From: Lysobacter antibioticus
Lineage (GTDB): Bacteria; Pseudomonadota; Gammaproteobacteria; Xanthomonadales; Xanthomonadaceae
DNA: 64,000 nucleotides
Reading direction: 5' to 3'
NCBI RefSeq assembly: GCF_000731095.1
Contig: NZ_JMTZ01000011.1
Span: 86,240 to 150,239 of the forward strand
Below are positions 63,653-64,000 of the stretch, one piece after another. The notes below the pieces were generated by a model. It did not search any database. It was not told where the DNA came from and saw only the letters and a program-made list of their open reading frames with translations. Position 1 is the first letter of the stretch. Each line of letters begins with the position of its first letter. A program made the translations under genes and the position numbers.

Positions 63653-64000
63653 TGCGTGCTCTGGCGGCGGTACGGGGCGTGGAGCGGCACCGGGTGGGGC
63701 GGGTGGACCGTGATGGGGGATGATAGCCGAGTGGGTAATCGCGGTCTTTTTGGCCTCTGGCAGGGGCGCTCGCGAGTGGTTGCAGCCACTTGTAGGAGCG
63801 GCGTAAGCCGCGACCAAGGCACGCGCAGACACGGCAACGCCGACGTCATTCATCGAAGCGACGTGCCGTCGCGGGGGTAGGAGCGACGCGAGTCGCGACC
63901 GCGCAACTCGCGGTTGGTGCGTTCCTTGCCGCAGAGCGATGAAGCAACATCAAGGTCTAAAGCTTCCGTCCGCTGACGCGGCCGGGTTACTTTCTTTTGC
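63653..64000. other. 348-bp right-end gap with repeats, no gene seen
   Basis: The first ~140 bp show nothing clear. The remainder is a second copy of the composite repeat described at 31.9 kb, cut by the window edge. Confidence 0.6.
63791..64000. repeat. composite repeat element, copy B (truncated by window edge)
   Basis: The same ordered words as copy A: TGTAGGAGCGGCG, AGCCGCGACCAAGGCACGCG, CAACGCCGACGTCATTCATC, GTAGGAGCGACGCGAGTCGC, then AAGCTTCCG and GGTTACTTTCTTTTG at the very end. Confidence 0.75.

Overview
The window is GC-rich proteobacterial DNA. It looks like a Lysobacter or close Lysobacteraceae/Xanthomonadaceae chromosome. The reasons are the smc-zipA-ligA and mtnA-gyrA gene orders, the lengthened LigA, glutamine at GyrA position 83, several TonB-dependent receptors beside sugar genes, paired secreted M4 metalloproteases, and families of short palindromic intergenic repeats typical of that group. 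Taxonomy is inferred from gene content only. No rRNA, tRNA, CRISPR array, phage or insertion sequence was recognised.

Region 1 (1-14.0 kb, plus the ATPase to 15.2 kb) is a glucan/oligosaccharide utilisation locus. It runs: the end of a TonB-dependent receptor, a lipoprotein with a glucoamylase-like domain (PF10091, the domain of GH144 beta-1,2-glucanases), a CUT1 ABC importer (binding protein and two permeases, no ATPase), and a large secreted discoidin plus alpha/alpha-barrel protein. A leftward set follows: 6-phosphogluconolactonase, glucokinase, glucose-6-phosphate dehydrogenase and a GH1 beta-glucosidase. A UgpC/MsmX-type ATPase is divergent from the GH1 gene across a LacI-type operator. 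The model is outer-membrane uptake, periplasmic cleavage, ABC import, hydrolysis to glucose, then phosphorylation and entry to the pentose phosphate/Entner-Doudoroff route.

Region 2 (15.2-18.6 kb) holds two small hypothetical genes, one a coiled-coil membrane protein, convergent with a 687-residue protein whose C-terminal part resembles TerD. Region 3 (18.7-27.0 kb, minus strand) is a second sugar locus: LacI regulator, a GH65 phosphorylase fused to beta-phosphoglucomutase, a TonB-dependent receptor and an MFS transporter.

Region 4 (27.3-42.3 kb) is core genome: smc, zipA, ligA, an epmA gene disrupted by a 58-bp tandem duplication, two secreted DUF3011-repeat proteins, mtnA and gyrA. The zipA-ligA gap is filled with palindromic repeats, and a second copy of the same composite element begins at the right end of the window.

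Region 5 (42.3-48.2 kb) has YceI, a DUF1428 protein and two paralogous M4 metalloproteases, one with an added P domain. Region 6 (49.0-58.8 kb) is a four-gene envelope operon: thioester alpha-2-macroglobulin, two related lipoproteins, and penicillin-binding protein 1C. Region 7 (58.8-64 kb) holds an NAD(P)H-quinone oxidoreductase behind a perfect 17-bp inverted repeat, a diiron ferritin-like protein, a Prx5-type peroxiredoxin, a CbpA-like DnaJ protein, a PilH-like response regulator and an AcuI/YhdH reductase.
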